Source of the DNA: Candidatus Desantisiibacteriota bacterium
GTDB lineage: Bacteria > JACRDZ01
NCBI GenBank assembly: GCA_016209155.1
Contig: JACQWU010000022.1
Coordinates: 1 to 40,814, forward strand
Reading direction: 5' to 3'
DNA length: 40,814 bases
The stretch's first letter is position 1. Every line of letters begins with the position of its first letter. Shown here piece after piece: positions 32,721-40,516 of the stretch. Under the pieces are notes generated by a model that saw only the letters and a program-made list of their open reading frames with translations, did no database searches and had not been told where the DNA came from. A program made the position numbers and the translations under genes.

Positions 32721-33462
32721 ACCTGTATATTATATGGTAAAATTAATTTTTTTGATACATCCTTATTTGAGGTTGTTAAATCATATTATGCAAACAAGTC
32801 TTTTGATTCATCATTAAATCATATAAAGAACGATTTATTCTGGATAAGATCAAATCTTGGGGGTACACTAAATAACTATGAAAGCAGTTTGACAAAAAAA
32901 TGGAAAAAGACTAAAGATTATCTGAAGAAGGATTCTCCAGTCATTCAATATTATGCAGATGAAGATTTAGATGATTATGAATGGGAAATAGGGAGTTTTT
33001 AATGTATTTTTTAATTATAAAAAACTTTTTGGTTTTAATATTAAAGTAGCAGGTTCACAAATTACAGAAGATTATACAGCATATTATCTTAATACTTTCC
33101 TTAAGCTCCCAGAATTTATTGTTTTTAATCCTAATGCAGAGCATAATTTTGATTTAGAAACATATGTAAATGAAAGTTATAAAAGATTATTTAGTAAAAA
33201 ACAATTTTCATCAAAAAATTTTTATTTTAGTGTGGAGTAGAACCTTTTTTTAGTATAGCTGTTTCTGCAGGTTTATTAGATCCATTTTGGCACATAAACC
33301 AAAGACAAGGGGTAAGGTTGTATCATGATAAAATTGGAATAAAAAAATTATTGGTATAAATCCCAGAACTATGACAGAATATCATATAAATCTTTATGCA
33401 GGTGGAATTGAGTATCGAGCAACTACATTGAGATTTTTGCAGTTGCCTGATTTATCAGGCTT
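32721..33462 (+). pseudogene. Decayed gene with several frameshifts, family not recognised
   Basis: Several open pieces follow each other in changing frames. Piece 1 ends at 33002 with DDYEWEIGSF; removing one T from the T5 run at 32996-33000 continues it as NVFFNYKKLFGFNIKVAG to a stop at ~33240. A second shift there gives VEPFFSIAVSAGLLDPFWHINQ (to ~33358), and a third gives GINPRTMTEYHINLYAGGIE, which runs into the second REP-like element. All pieces have protein-like composition and together would make about 240 residues. I see no start codon with a ribosome site. The several independent shifts favour true decay over one sequencing error. No function can be given. Confidence 0.55.
33413..33460 (+). 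repeat. REP-like palindromic element, copy 2
   Basis: Same arrangement as the copy at 28758-28812: ATCGAGCAACTAC, AT-rich loop, CAGTTGCCTGAT, TT, ATCAGGC. The left outer hairpin is cut short and the central stem has one mismatch (GCAACTAC/GCAGTTGC). The preceding decayed gene reads into it. Confidence 0.75.
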
Positions 33463-33503
33463 AATTTAAAAATCAGTCAACTATCGATGGAGGTGAAAAA
33501 ATA

Positions 33504-34100
33504 ATGAAAATAATAACAAAAGTTTTATTAATATTAGTTTCAATCATAATATTGAATAGACCTGTATGCACTCAAAATGAAATACCTGAAATTTATGTAA
33601 CACCAAAGAAGCTCTCTTTTAATAAAGTCCTAAAAGACACTGAATCAGCACCTTTACCAATTTTTATAATAAATACAGGTGAAGCTAATTTAATTATTAG
33701 AACAGCATTAAACGATACAACAAATTATAGGTATGATCTTAAATCATTGGCGGATTCTACTGTATTAAAACCAAAAGAAGAATCCCAAATTCCTATAGTA
33801 TTTCATCCATCAGCAATTGGTTCATTAAATTCATATATTACAATAAATTCAAATGACCCTGTAAAAAATATTGTGATTGTTGACCTTGAAGGCATCGGTA
33901 TTAGAGCAGACAGCACTGTTAGCGATAAAAAAAGCGGGTGTTTAATTACTTCAATAAATAAAAAAATATTATTTAAAAATATAAATACTTTTACTAGATT
34001 TCGAGATTTAGAAATCATGTCCTCGAAATATAGTACCTTCTTTGCTAAAATTTATTACAAAATAAGTCCTGCTGTAATTTTTAAGGAGATAAAACATTAA
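33504..34100 (+). CDS. Secreted protein with DUF1573/ASH-like domain and CFI-box-CTERM-like tail
   Basis: 198 residues behind GGAGGTG. A signal peptide (about residues 1-23, ending near VCTQ) is followed by an immunoglobulin-like segment of the DUF1573/choice-of-anchor type: IYVTPKKLSFNKV, IINTGEANLII, FHPSAIGSLNSYITINSNDP. The C-terminal ~55 residues, from SGCLITSIN through TFTRFRDLEIMSSKYSTFFAKIYYKISPAV, resemble the CFI-box-CTERM domain (Cys-Phe-Ile, then LRxFRD..L, then FVxxYYxxSP) found at the ends of exported bacterial proteins. The tail may serve sorting or anchoring at the surface; its mechanism is not established. Its end overlaps the next reading frame by five bases. Confidence 0.7.
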   Translation: MKIITKVLLILVSIIILNRPVCTQNEIPEIYVTPKKLSFNKVLKDTESAPLPIFIINTGEANLIIRTALNDTTNYRYDLKSLADSTVLKPKEESQIPIVFHPSAIGSLNSYITINSNDPVKNIVIVDLEGIGIRADSTVSDKKSGCLITSINKKILFKNINTFTRFRDLEIMSSKYSTFFAKIYYKISPAVIFKEIKH

Positions 34101-34631
34101 CAACATTTCAAATACTCCCAAAAACGAAAAAAATCCAATAGATATCCAAACATTTCTCAAATTATTTGCAAGTTTAATAGGAGGTTTGGGTGGTGTTACT
34201 GCAATTTTTGCTATTCTGGGATATATTATTATTTTATTAACATTAAAACTTGAAATTATTGTTGGTTTTGAGAGATGGAGAATATCAGATGATATTGCAA
34301 AATATATAAAAAATTTTATCTTATTTTCTATCTCTATTCCAACGGGGAATTTAATGCCCTTTATTTATTAGGACATACAAGCAGCAATAGAGATATTTTT
34401 TTTGATGCCTCGACCGAACCATCAAGTTCAATAATCATAGATAAAAATGCAATAAAAGCAATTAAAATAGATGATATAGACCGTGATAGGGATGATGAAC
34501 CAATGACTCTAAGAAGTTTTCGCGAGAAAACTAATAAAATAAAGCAACTTCCACAAAAAATGGGTAAAAATATTAAAATAGTAACTTTTGATACTGCGGA
34601 GGAGAAAGAATGGGCAGAATTTATAAAATAG
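34096..34631 (+). pseudogene. Small membrane protein, frameshifted; possible ATT start
   Basis: From ATT 34096 (AAGGAG at 34083-34088, spacing ~7) the frame reads NNISNTPKNEKNPIDIQTF and then a long hydrophobic helix (LIGGLGGVTAIFAILGYIIILLTL), ending at 34371. The nearest ATG in frame, 34186, would start inside the helix. After an A/T-rich run (~34305-34315) the +1 frame carries on with YLYSNGEFNALYLLGHTSSNRDIFFDASTEP and a charged tail (DDIDRDRDDEP...EEKEWAEFIK) to TAG 34631. The two parts look like one ~178-residue protein with one N-terminal membrane helix and a cytosolic tail. No family recognised. The tail overlaps the next gene by 22 bases. Confidence 0.55.
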
Positions 34632-35113
34632 AAAAATATCTTTTTTTATTTATTATCACTTTGTTTATAAGCAATATTAATGCGGCGGATTTCAAAGACT
34701 CTTTAATTCAACCGGGTGTTGGTGTCGGAGTTCTGAAATTAGGAGATACACCTGTAGATATATCCAGAAAACTTGAAGGGAAAAAGGCAGACATTGCAAA
34801 AAAGATAGTCTATGATTCAACAGTAGAAATGTGGCTTTCATATGTAGATATGGGAGTTACTTTAATTTATGATACAAATAAATCCATAAAAAGTATTATT
34901 GTTACCAATAAAGAATTATTACTTGAAGAATCCGGAATACATGTTGGCAGTGCAAAATCCAATGTTTTGAAAAATTATAAAGGAGAAAAAAGACCAATAA
35001 GACAAATAAATAATAATATTGAACTATGGGAATATCCTGATCTGGGGATTATTTTTTTTGTAAATATAACCAAAGAATTGGTAGACTCAATAAAAGTAAT
35101 ACCTAAAAGATAG
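34610..35113 (+). CDS. Small secreted protein of unknown function
   Basis: 167 residues from ATG 34610 with GGAGGAGAAAG just upstream. A signal peptide is clear (hydrophobic FLFIITLFISNINA, cleavage about residue 25). The mature part begins FKDSLIQPGVGVGVLKLGDTPVDI and has a repeated layout: two segments of the form GVGxxxLGD/GIHVGSAKSN followed by beta-strands (MGVTLIYD and LGIIFFVN). This resembles small periplasmic proteins with two beta-lobed repeats, but I cannot name a family. No lipobox Cys and no membrane helix beyond the signal. It is probably translated together with the frameshifted membrane protein it overlaps. Confidence 0.7.
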   Translation: MGRIYKIEKYLFLFIITLFISNINAADFKDSLIQPGVGVGVLKLGDTPVDISRKLEGKKADIAKKIVYDSTVEMWLSYVDMGVTLIYDTNKSIKSIIVTNKELLLEESGIHVGSAKSNVLKNYKGEKRPIRQINNNIELWEYPDLGIIFFVNITKELVDSIKVIPKR

Positions 35114-35167
35114 CTTTCTATTTTATTTGATTTCAAAATTAAATATATGTATAATAAAATATATTAC

Positions 35168-35195
35168 TAAGCGTTCAGCTATCAGCAGTCAGCTA
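35168..35195 (+). repeat. Left arm of an inverted repeat around a broken toxin-antitoxin locus
   Basis: TAAGCGTTCAGCTATCAGC, continuing into CAGTCAGCTA. It matches the reverse complement of 35549-35581 (TAAGCGTTCAGC-C-ATCAGC and so on). The AGCTATCAGC-like motif also repeats within each arm. Such paired arms around a small cargo look like a MITE or other non-autonomous element. Confidence 0.7.
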
Positions 35196-35255
35196 AATCA
35201 ATGTAAAAAAGTATTCTTGGCATTTCCAGATAAAGAAGTGGGAGGAAAAGTCAAT

Positions 35256-35480
35256 ATGAAGACAAAAGATCTTATAGAAGAAGCAATTTCATTACCTGTT
35301 GAAGAAAGGGCAATGTTTGTTGATTCGTTATTAAAAAGTCTTAATCCACCAGAATCAGAAATAGATAAAAAATGGGTATTAGTGGCTAAACGACGTCTAG
35401 AAGAACTTCGTTCCAGTAGAGTGGAAACAGTACCAGGGGAAGAAGTATTTAAAAAGATAATGAAAAGATATATATTGTAG
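35256..35480 (+). CDS. TIGR02574-family antitoxin (addiction module component)
   Basis: 74 residues. ATG 35256 was chosen because GGAGG lies 11-15 bases upstream and the product then matches the family from the first residue: MKTKDLIEEAISLPVEERAMFVDSLLKSL, then W-VLVAKRRLEELRSS and VPGEEVF near the end. These antitoxins (PF09720) bind RelE/ParE-type toxins. The usual toxin gene directly downstream is absent except for its last codons (see next entry), so the antitoxin is an orphan. A longer frame from 35127 would include the left repeat arm and is not credible. Confidence 0.8.
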   Translation: MKTKDLIEEAISLPVEERAMFVDSLLKSLNPPESEIDKKWVLVAKRRLEELRSSRVETVPGEEVFKKIMKRYIL

Positions 35481-35530
35481 CCGTAATGCATCTGCATAGA
35501 GAACCAGAATATTGGAAATATAGAATTTGA
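35465..35530 (+). pseudogene. C-terminal remnant of a RelE/ParE toxin
   Basis: In a frame different from the antitoxin the DNA reads IYIVAVMHLHREPEYWKYRI and TGA. The pattern I-x-V-x-AVMHxxREPxYW-x-R is the typical C-terminal end of ParE/RelE-like toxins that accompany TIGR02574 antitoxins. The preceding ~80 toxin residues are missing, and the remnant overlaps the antitoxin end. This indicates a deletion between antitoxin end and toxin end. Confidence 0.75.
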
Positions 35531-35548
35531 GTTTTAATATCTTTAAAA

Positions 35549-35581
35549 ACTGATAGCTGAAAGCTGATGGCTGAACGCTTA
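35549..35581 (-). repeat. Right arm of the inverted repeat around the antitoxin
   Basis: Reverse complement of the left arm at 35168-35195, with a few differences (ACTGATAGCTG..., GCTGAACGCTTA). The arms bracket 35196-35548, which holds the antitoxin and the toxin remnant. Confidence 0.7.
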
Positions 35582-35605
35582 CATATATAATCAGGAGCAA
35601 ATAAA

Positions 35606-36457
35606 ATGCCTGCTACAATTCAATTATTAGGAATCTTTGGGTTCCCGATTTCTCATACTTTATCACCATATATGCATAATGCTGTTTGCAAGAAATTAAA
35701 TCTGCCCTATTTTTATGCTCCATTTGAAATCTCGTCTGAAAAACTCGATAAAGCAATTGATAGCGTGCGTACGTTAAAAATTTCTGGAATTAATATTACC
35801 ATTCCTCATAAAGAAAAAGTTATTCAGTATCTGGATGAAATTTCTTCTGAAGCGAAATTAATTGGAGCAGTTAATACAATCAAAAATGATAATGGGAAAT
35901 TAATTGGATACAATACTGATGGGAAAGGTTTTATCGCTGCGCTAAAAGAGGATACCGGAATATTACCAGGAAAAAGATCGTTTTTAATTTTTGGCGCTGG
36001 CGGCGCCTGTCGTTCTATAGCTATACAGCTGGCTCTGGATGGAGCAAAAAAAATTATTATTGCTAATCGCACTCTGGATAAAGCGGAAAATATTGCTGAT
36101 AATATTAGAAAAAATATTCCTGCCTGTGATGTTCAAGCAATTTTGCTAAATAAAATTGCTGATATTATTTCTGATGAATATATTCTGATTAATACCACTC
36201 CATTGGGAATGAAGGAAAGTGATTCTCCAATTTTTGATTATTCCTTATTATCCAAAATTAAAATTGTGGTTGACATTATTTATAACCCGCCTCAGACACC
36301 TTTATTAAAAGAAGCTCAAAAATTTGACGCTCGTACAGCCAATGGTCTAAATATGCTGGTTTTTCAAGGAGCGCTTGCATTTGAAATATGGACTGGCATA
36401 AAACCGCCAATTTTAGTTATGCGTGAAGCATTAATTGAAAAAATGTTTAAATTATAA
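35606..36457 (+). CDS. aroE: Shikimate dehydrogenase
   Basis: 283 residues, full length. It has the substrate motif GFPISHTLSPYMHN, the catalytic Lys in NITIPHKEK, Asp in YNTDGKGF, the NADP-binding GAGGACRSI followed by ANRT (NADP-type Arg), and NTTPLGM. It reduces 3-dehydroshikimate to shikimate with NADPH in aromatic amino acid synthesis. The start ATG follows TCAGGAGCAAATAAA. It stands alone here with recA downstream (76 bases), and no other aro genes are visible. It is housekeeping, though shikimate flux also feeds benzoate-type acids such as the likely substrate of the ligase at 18048; that link is speculation. Confidence 0.95.
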   Translation: MPATIQLLGIFGFPISHTLSPYMHNAVCKKLNLPYFYAPFEISSEKLDKAIDSVRTLKISGINITIPHKEKVIQYLDEISSEAKLIGAVNTIKNDNGKLIGYNTDGKGFIAALKEDTGILPGKRSFLIFGAGGACRSIAIQLALDGAKKIIIANRTLDKAENIADNIRKNIPACDVQAILLNKIADIISDEYILINTTPLGMKESDSPIFDYSLLSKIKIVVDIIYNPPQTPLLKEAQKFDARTANGLNMLVFQGALAFEIWTGIKPPILVMREALIEKMFKL

Positions 36458-36504
36458 AATACTGTATGGGATAGGAATTTTATTTAAATTTTAATGATTT
36501 GTAG

Positions 36505-36510
36505 TATAAT
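36505..36510 (+). promoter_or_regulatory. Possible -10 box of the recA promoter
   Basis: A perfect TATAAT lies 24 bases before the recA start. The -35 region 17 bases upstream (ATTTAA) is a poor match, and no clear LexA-type palindrome is visible around it. Confidence 0.35.
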
Positions 36511-36533
36511 ATAAGATTACTAAGGAGAAACTC

Positions 36534-37571
36534 ATGACAACTGAAAAAGAAAAAGCTGTTGAGCTGGCATTAACTCAGATTGAAAAGCAATTTGGTAAAG
36601 GTTCAATAATGCGATTGGGCGCAAATGCTATTAAAATGGATATCCCGACTATTTCCACTGGCATAATTTCGATTGATGCGGCACTTGGTATTGGCGGTGT
36701 TCCGCGCGGAAGAATAGTAGAGATTTTTGGCCCTGAATCATCAGGAAAAACAACAATTGCTTTACATATAATCGCTGAAGCGCAAAAAGTAGGCGGGATA
36801 GCGGCGTTTATAGATGCCGAACATGCTCTTGATCCGCGATATGCAAATCAATTAGGAGTTGATACTGAAAATCTGCTTGTCTCACAGCCGGATACAGGCG
36901 AGCAGGCTCTGGAAATAGCTGAAGTATTAATTCGCAGCAATGCTGTTGATATTGTGGTAATAGATTCTGTGGCAGCATTAGTTCCAAAAGCTGAAATTGA
37001 AGGTGAAATGGGTGACCAGCATATGGGATTGCAGGCGCGTCTTATGTCGCAGGCATTAAGAAAAGTCACTGCATGTATCAGCAAATCAAAAACATGCGCG
37101 ATTTTTATTAATCAGGTTAGAGAAAAAATAGGTGTAATGTTCGGCAATCCGGAAGTTACAACAGGCGGCAGAGCTTTAAAATTCTATTCAACTATCAGAA
37201 TGGAAGTACGTAAAGTTACTTCAATTAAAGAAGGAAATGATGTCATTGGAAATAGAGTTAAAGTTAATATTGTTAAAAATAAAGTCGCTCCTCCATTCAA
37301 GCAGGTTGAAGTTGATATACTTTTTGGAGAAGGGATGTCCAAGCTTAATGATATATTAGATAAAGGTGTTGAATTAAATATAATTGAAAAAAGCGGCGCA
37401 TGGTTTTCTTATGGAAGTGAACGCATTGGACAGGGACGCGAGAATGTTAGAATTTATTTAAAAGCCCATCCTGATATAACCGATGAAATAGAAAAAAAGG
37501 TCAGAGAAAAATTGGGACTGATAAAATCTTCTACCCCAGCGCCAGAAACGGAAAAAAATATTAAGAAATAA
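36534..37571 (+). CDS. recA: Recombinase A
   Basis: 345 residues, full length, with AAGGAG six bases before the ATG. Walker A is GPESSGKTT, Walker B is [11 protein letters not shown], loop L1 is [22 protein letters not shown], and L2 includes [27 protein letters not shown]. The DNA-binding and ATPase parts are fully conserved. The C-terminal tail is short and Lys-rich (TEKNIKK) and lacks the usual acidic end. It acts in homologous recombination and SOS induction. No recX follows; a toxin-antitoxin pair comes next. This gene is the best taxonomic marker in the window. Confidence 0.98.
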   Translation: MTTEKEKAVELALTQIEKQFGKGSIMRLGANAIKMDIPTISTGIISIDAALGIGGVPRGRIVEIFGPESSGKTTIALHIIAEAQKVGGIAAFIDAEHALDPRYANQLGVDTENLLVSQPDTGEQALEIAEVLIRSNAVDIVVIDSVAALVPKAEIEGEMGDQHMGLQARLMSQALRKVTACISKSKTCAIFINQVREKIGVMFGNPEVTTGGRALKFYSTIRMEVRKVTSIKEGNDVIGNRVKVNIVKNKVAPPFKQVEVDILFGEGMSKLNDILDKGVELNIIEKSGAWFSYGSERIGQGRENVRIYLKAHPDITDEIEKKVREKLGLIKSSTPAPETEKNIKK

Positions 37572-37612
37572 AATGAAAGTATTTTTTAAATTCTTTAGGA
37601 GGTGAAATACAT

Positions 37613-37897
37613 ATGGGACTTGCAGTTAAAAAAATGAACGCGCATCCGTATGTTTTTTCTAAGAAGGGTATATGTGGAGGACGAAGCATAATAGAAGGGA
37701 CAAGAATTCCAGTCTGGGCAATTATCAAATGGTATAAATTTGGTTTATCATTGGAAGAAATCATGCGGGAATTTCCTCAATTGTCTCCTGCACAGATTCA
37801 TGATGTATTTTCGTATTATTATGATAATCAGAAAGAAATAGAAAAAGATATTGCAGACAATGAAAATGAAAATTATATTAGAGGAAAGTGTATCTAA
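37613..37897 (+). CDS. DUF433-family antitoxin
   Basis: 94 residues behind a strong TTAGGAGGTGAAA site. The core, KGICGGRSIIEGTRIPVWAIIKWYKFGLSLEEIMREFPQLSPAQIHDVFSYYYDN, is the DUF433 domain (PF04255): a small beta hairpin with the GxxxIxGTRIPV motif plus a winged helix-turn-helix. These are antitoxin partners of DUF5615 PIN-like toxins. Stop and next start overlap by one base (TAATG), typical of such pairs. It is expected to bind its toxin and repress their shared promoter. Confidence 0.88.
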   Translation: MGLAVKKMNAHPYVFSKKGICGGRSIIEGTRIPVWAIIKWYKFGLSLEEIMREFPQLSPAQIHDVFSYYYDNQKEIEKDIADNENENYIRGKCI

Positions 37898-38247
37898 TGA
37901 TAAAGCTTTATCTTGATGAAAATGTTCCAGAATCCGTAGCAATAGCATTAAGATTAAGAGGATACGATATTATAACTGTAAAAGAAGCGACGTTAAAAGG
38001 GTTGTCGGATATTGATCAACTTAAATATGCAACATCGGAAAACATGACTATTTTTACATTTAACATTGCTGATTTCTATAAAATTCATATTGAATTTATA
38101 AAAAATAAGATAAATCATAATGGCATTATTCTCTCAAAGCAACTTCCTATAGGAACAATCGTTAAAGCACTATCAAGATTACTTTCAAATGCAGATCGTA
38201 ATAACTTACAGAATAATATAATCTGGTTAAGCGATTGGATTAAATAA
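37897..38247 (+). CDS. DUF5615 PIN-like toxin
   Basis: 116 residues. ATG 37897 is preferred over an in-frame GTG at 37888 because GAGGAAAG ends 8 bases before it and the protein then opens MIKLYLDENVPESVAIALRLRGYDI, the exact start of the DUF5615 (Mut7-C/PIN-like) family with its first acidic pair. Further conserved acidic sites are SDIDQLKYA and FTFNIADFYKI. Family members are predicted ribonucleases. With the DUF433 gene it forms an apparently complete type II toxin-antitoxin module directly downstream of recA. Confidence 0.85.
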   Translation: MIKLYLDENVPESVAIALRLRGYDIITVKEATLKGLSDIDQLKYATSENMTIFTFNIADFYKIHIEFIKNKINHNGIILSKQLPIGTIVKALSRLLSNADRNNLQNNIIWLSDWIK

Positions 38248-38324
38248 TATGCTAAGAGCTTACGAAAAAATAATAAAATTAACTCTATTACTGCGCCAGG
38301 GTTCTATTCTACATTTATATGCAT

Positions 38325-40161
38325 TTATATAATCCTCTCAATAATTCTTCTAATGTCATCAGGGCCTAAAACAGCCATTAAACTATCGCGTATTTCCGGA
38401 TGACAATAAATTCGTCCTTTTGCAGTAATATTCATTAATCTATTATATATTTGTTTCCAAACATCGGAAACTTTATTCCCCGCCTCTTTTCTAGAGGGAT
38501 AATTCTTTTGTAATCTTTGCGGCTCCGGTATAAATCGTAAAATATTTTTTGTAGTACCATAACTTGGTTCCGGAGCATCGCATAAAATTTGATTTGGTAA
38601 AAATAGTCTTTCTAGAGTTTTATCTATAATTTCGGGTGCAAGTAATGAAACATTATTACATTGTGTATGAAAAATAAAATTAGAATACTCTTTTTTTATT
38701 TCTTCTTGTAATTTAGAATTAAATCCTTCTTTTTTAACAGCTATACGAAACTTATTAAGAAGAGAATTTGATAACCCATTATCTGTAGGGTCATAATGTA
38801 TTGTAAAAATTCGTTTATAATAAGAACGATTTTGTATTAAGTAAATTAGTTCCTTGCTGTTATCATCAGAATATTTGAGAATCAATTTAAGATAGTCTTC
38901 TAAATGTATTGCTCTTATTTCTTCGTCTAATCCAATTAACTTATTAAAATCAGGAATAAAAGAAGATTTCGTTTTTTTCTTATGAGTCTGATTAGCATTG
39001 TAAATAGCTTGAAGTAGCATACTCGAATACTTCTTACAGTATGATGCCAGTACAGAGATTGATAAAGGAGATAACGTGCGAAAGTTAAAGATTCAGCTGC
39101 TGTCTGTCCTTTCTCATAGCAACCAACAGAAAAGTTTATTTCATTATTATCATCGGTATAAATTATTATTGTTAAATTGCTGAGTAATCTTTCAAAATCA
39201 ATTATTTCGCCATATTTTAAATGACAATTTTTACTATCTCTTATTAAAAAATCTACTTTATCAACATCAATAGGTCCATCGATTATTGATGATAGCATTT
39301 TTTTCTTAAGGTTTTTTTTTGGAAAAAGTGTGTTTTCATCTTTTTGTCCTAATAGAATATTTTTAATGTCTTCAGTTTTTATTCCCCAACCCCAATCATC
39401 ATTCTCAATAATATTTTTAATAGTATTTCCATCTTTATCTTTTGTTGTATTTTCTAAAAGTTTGTTTCCTATTACTTCATGTTTTAATTCTGGTAATACT
39501 TCTTCAGTTTCATGTGCAAGTGGATAATGACCAATATCATGTAAAAGGCTGGCAAGTAATAATGATTTAATATCATTTACATTTACAAGTTGTCTAAAAA
39601 GTGGATTGTATGGATCATTATATAAGGCATTTATATAAAGACAACAATTTCTAAAGACACCAATTGAATGTTCTAATCGATTATGAGTAGAAGTGGGATA
39701 AATCGTATTTACTAAACCCAATTGTAATACTTTAGATAATCTCGAAAATACAGGATGTTCAATAATCCTTTTGACTCTTTTACTAAAAGATAAGGATAAT
39801 ACTTTATTACACTATTTTCAGTAATAGACACTTCACCAAGTGCATAAATATTAATTATATTATCGTGTTTAAGACTTTTAAGATTTTCAATCTCGGTTTT
39901 TATTGATTCTATTAATTCATTCGTCTTAGGACGAGGGAACTTAAGTGCTTTTGGAATTTTTAGTTGTTTATCAACTAATTTTACAATAATGCCTGTCCCT
40001 CCTCTTCCTATCGGAGAAATAAAATCATAAATTGTTGTTATTTCCTTCTCTACTGCATTGAGTATGGCTATAACTTTATCCTTTTCTTTATTAAAGCTGT
40101 CAGAATTATCATCCTCTTTTTTATAAATATTTTCTAATTGTTTTATAAAGTCATCAGTCAT
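38325..40161 (-). pseudogene. Kinase-N-lobe / HD phosphohydrolase gene broken by two frameshifts
   Basis: Read on the - strand from ATG 40161 (GAGGGAAAA site; MTDDFIKQLENI). Part 1 is a Ser/Thr-kinase N-lobe: IGRGGTGIIVK (Gly loop), ALKFPRP (Lys), IKTEIENLKSLKHDNIINIYALGE, up to YYPYLLVKE. Near 39780 the frame shifts and continues as an HD domain of SAMHD1/dGTPase type: KRIIEHPVFSRL, STHNRLEHSIGV, LLASLLHDIGHYPLAHE, DVDKVDFLIRDS. Near 39020 a second shift leads to the C-terminal ~230 residues (38325-39020). The kinase C-lobe (HRD, DFG) is absent, so either a deletion or a natural N-lobe-HD fusion is involved. Metal-binding HD residues are kept. Role may be in signalling or nucleotide-based defence (speculation). 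Confidence 0.7.
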
Positions 40162-40215
40162 TTTTCCCTCAATAATTGAGTGATGTCGAATATGTATAAG
40201 TAAATCAAAAATCAA

Positions 40216-40516
40216 TATAGCTTATTAAACTAAAAAATAGTGAAAAGGTAAAGTGATTTTTTAGTTTTTTATAACAAATAGAATATTCTAAGGTCAAAAG
40301 ATGCAAGAGAAATGCAAAACGATGAAGGTATATTATTTTATAAACTAAATTTTTATATTCTTCTAAATCTATAAATATAATTTGAGTATGTTGTCAATTT
40401 TTTGTTAAAACATGTATTTTTAATACCCACTATATACCCATTCTATCATAGTTGTAATTTTCCATATTATGTGGATACTATTATCTATAGATACTGACAG
40501 CAATCTTCTGACATTT
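40216..40516 (-). other. 301-base AT-rich spacer upstream of the kinase/HD gene
   Basis: No protein-like frame seen. An 11-base perfect inverted repeat of A/T-rich sequence (AAACTAAAAAA 40227-40237 and TTTTTTAGTTT 40257-40267) may be a weak terminator for the gene at 40517 or part of the promoter region of the kinase/HD gene. Confidence 0.45.

Noticed and set aside
35127-35255. Longer antitoxin frame from 35127
   Set aside because: The extra 43 residues are translated repeat arm and AT-rich spacer with no family similarity.
36458-36533. LexA/SOS box before recA
   Set aside because: No palindrome of the known LexA types is present; only a TATAAT and a ribosome site are clear.
37888-37896. 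GTG 37888 as start of the DUF5615 toxin
   Set aside because: ATG 37897 has better ribosome-site spacing, overlaps the antitoxin stop and gives the family's usual first residues.
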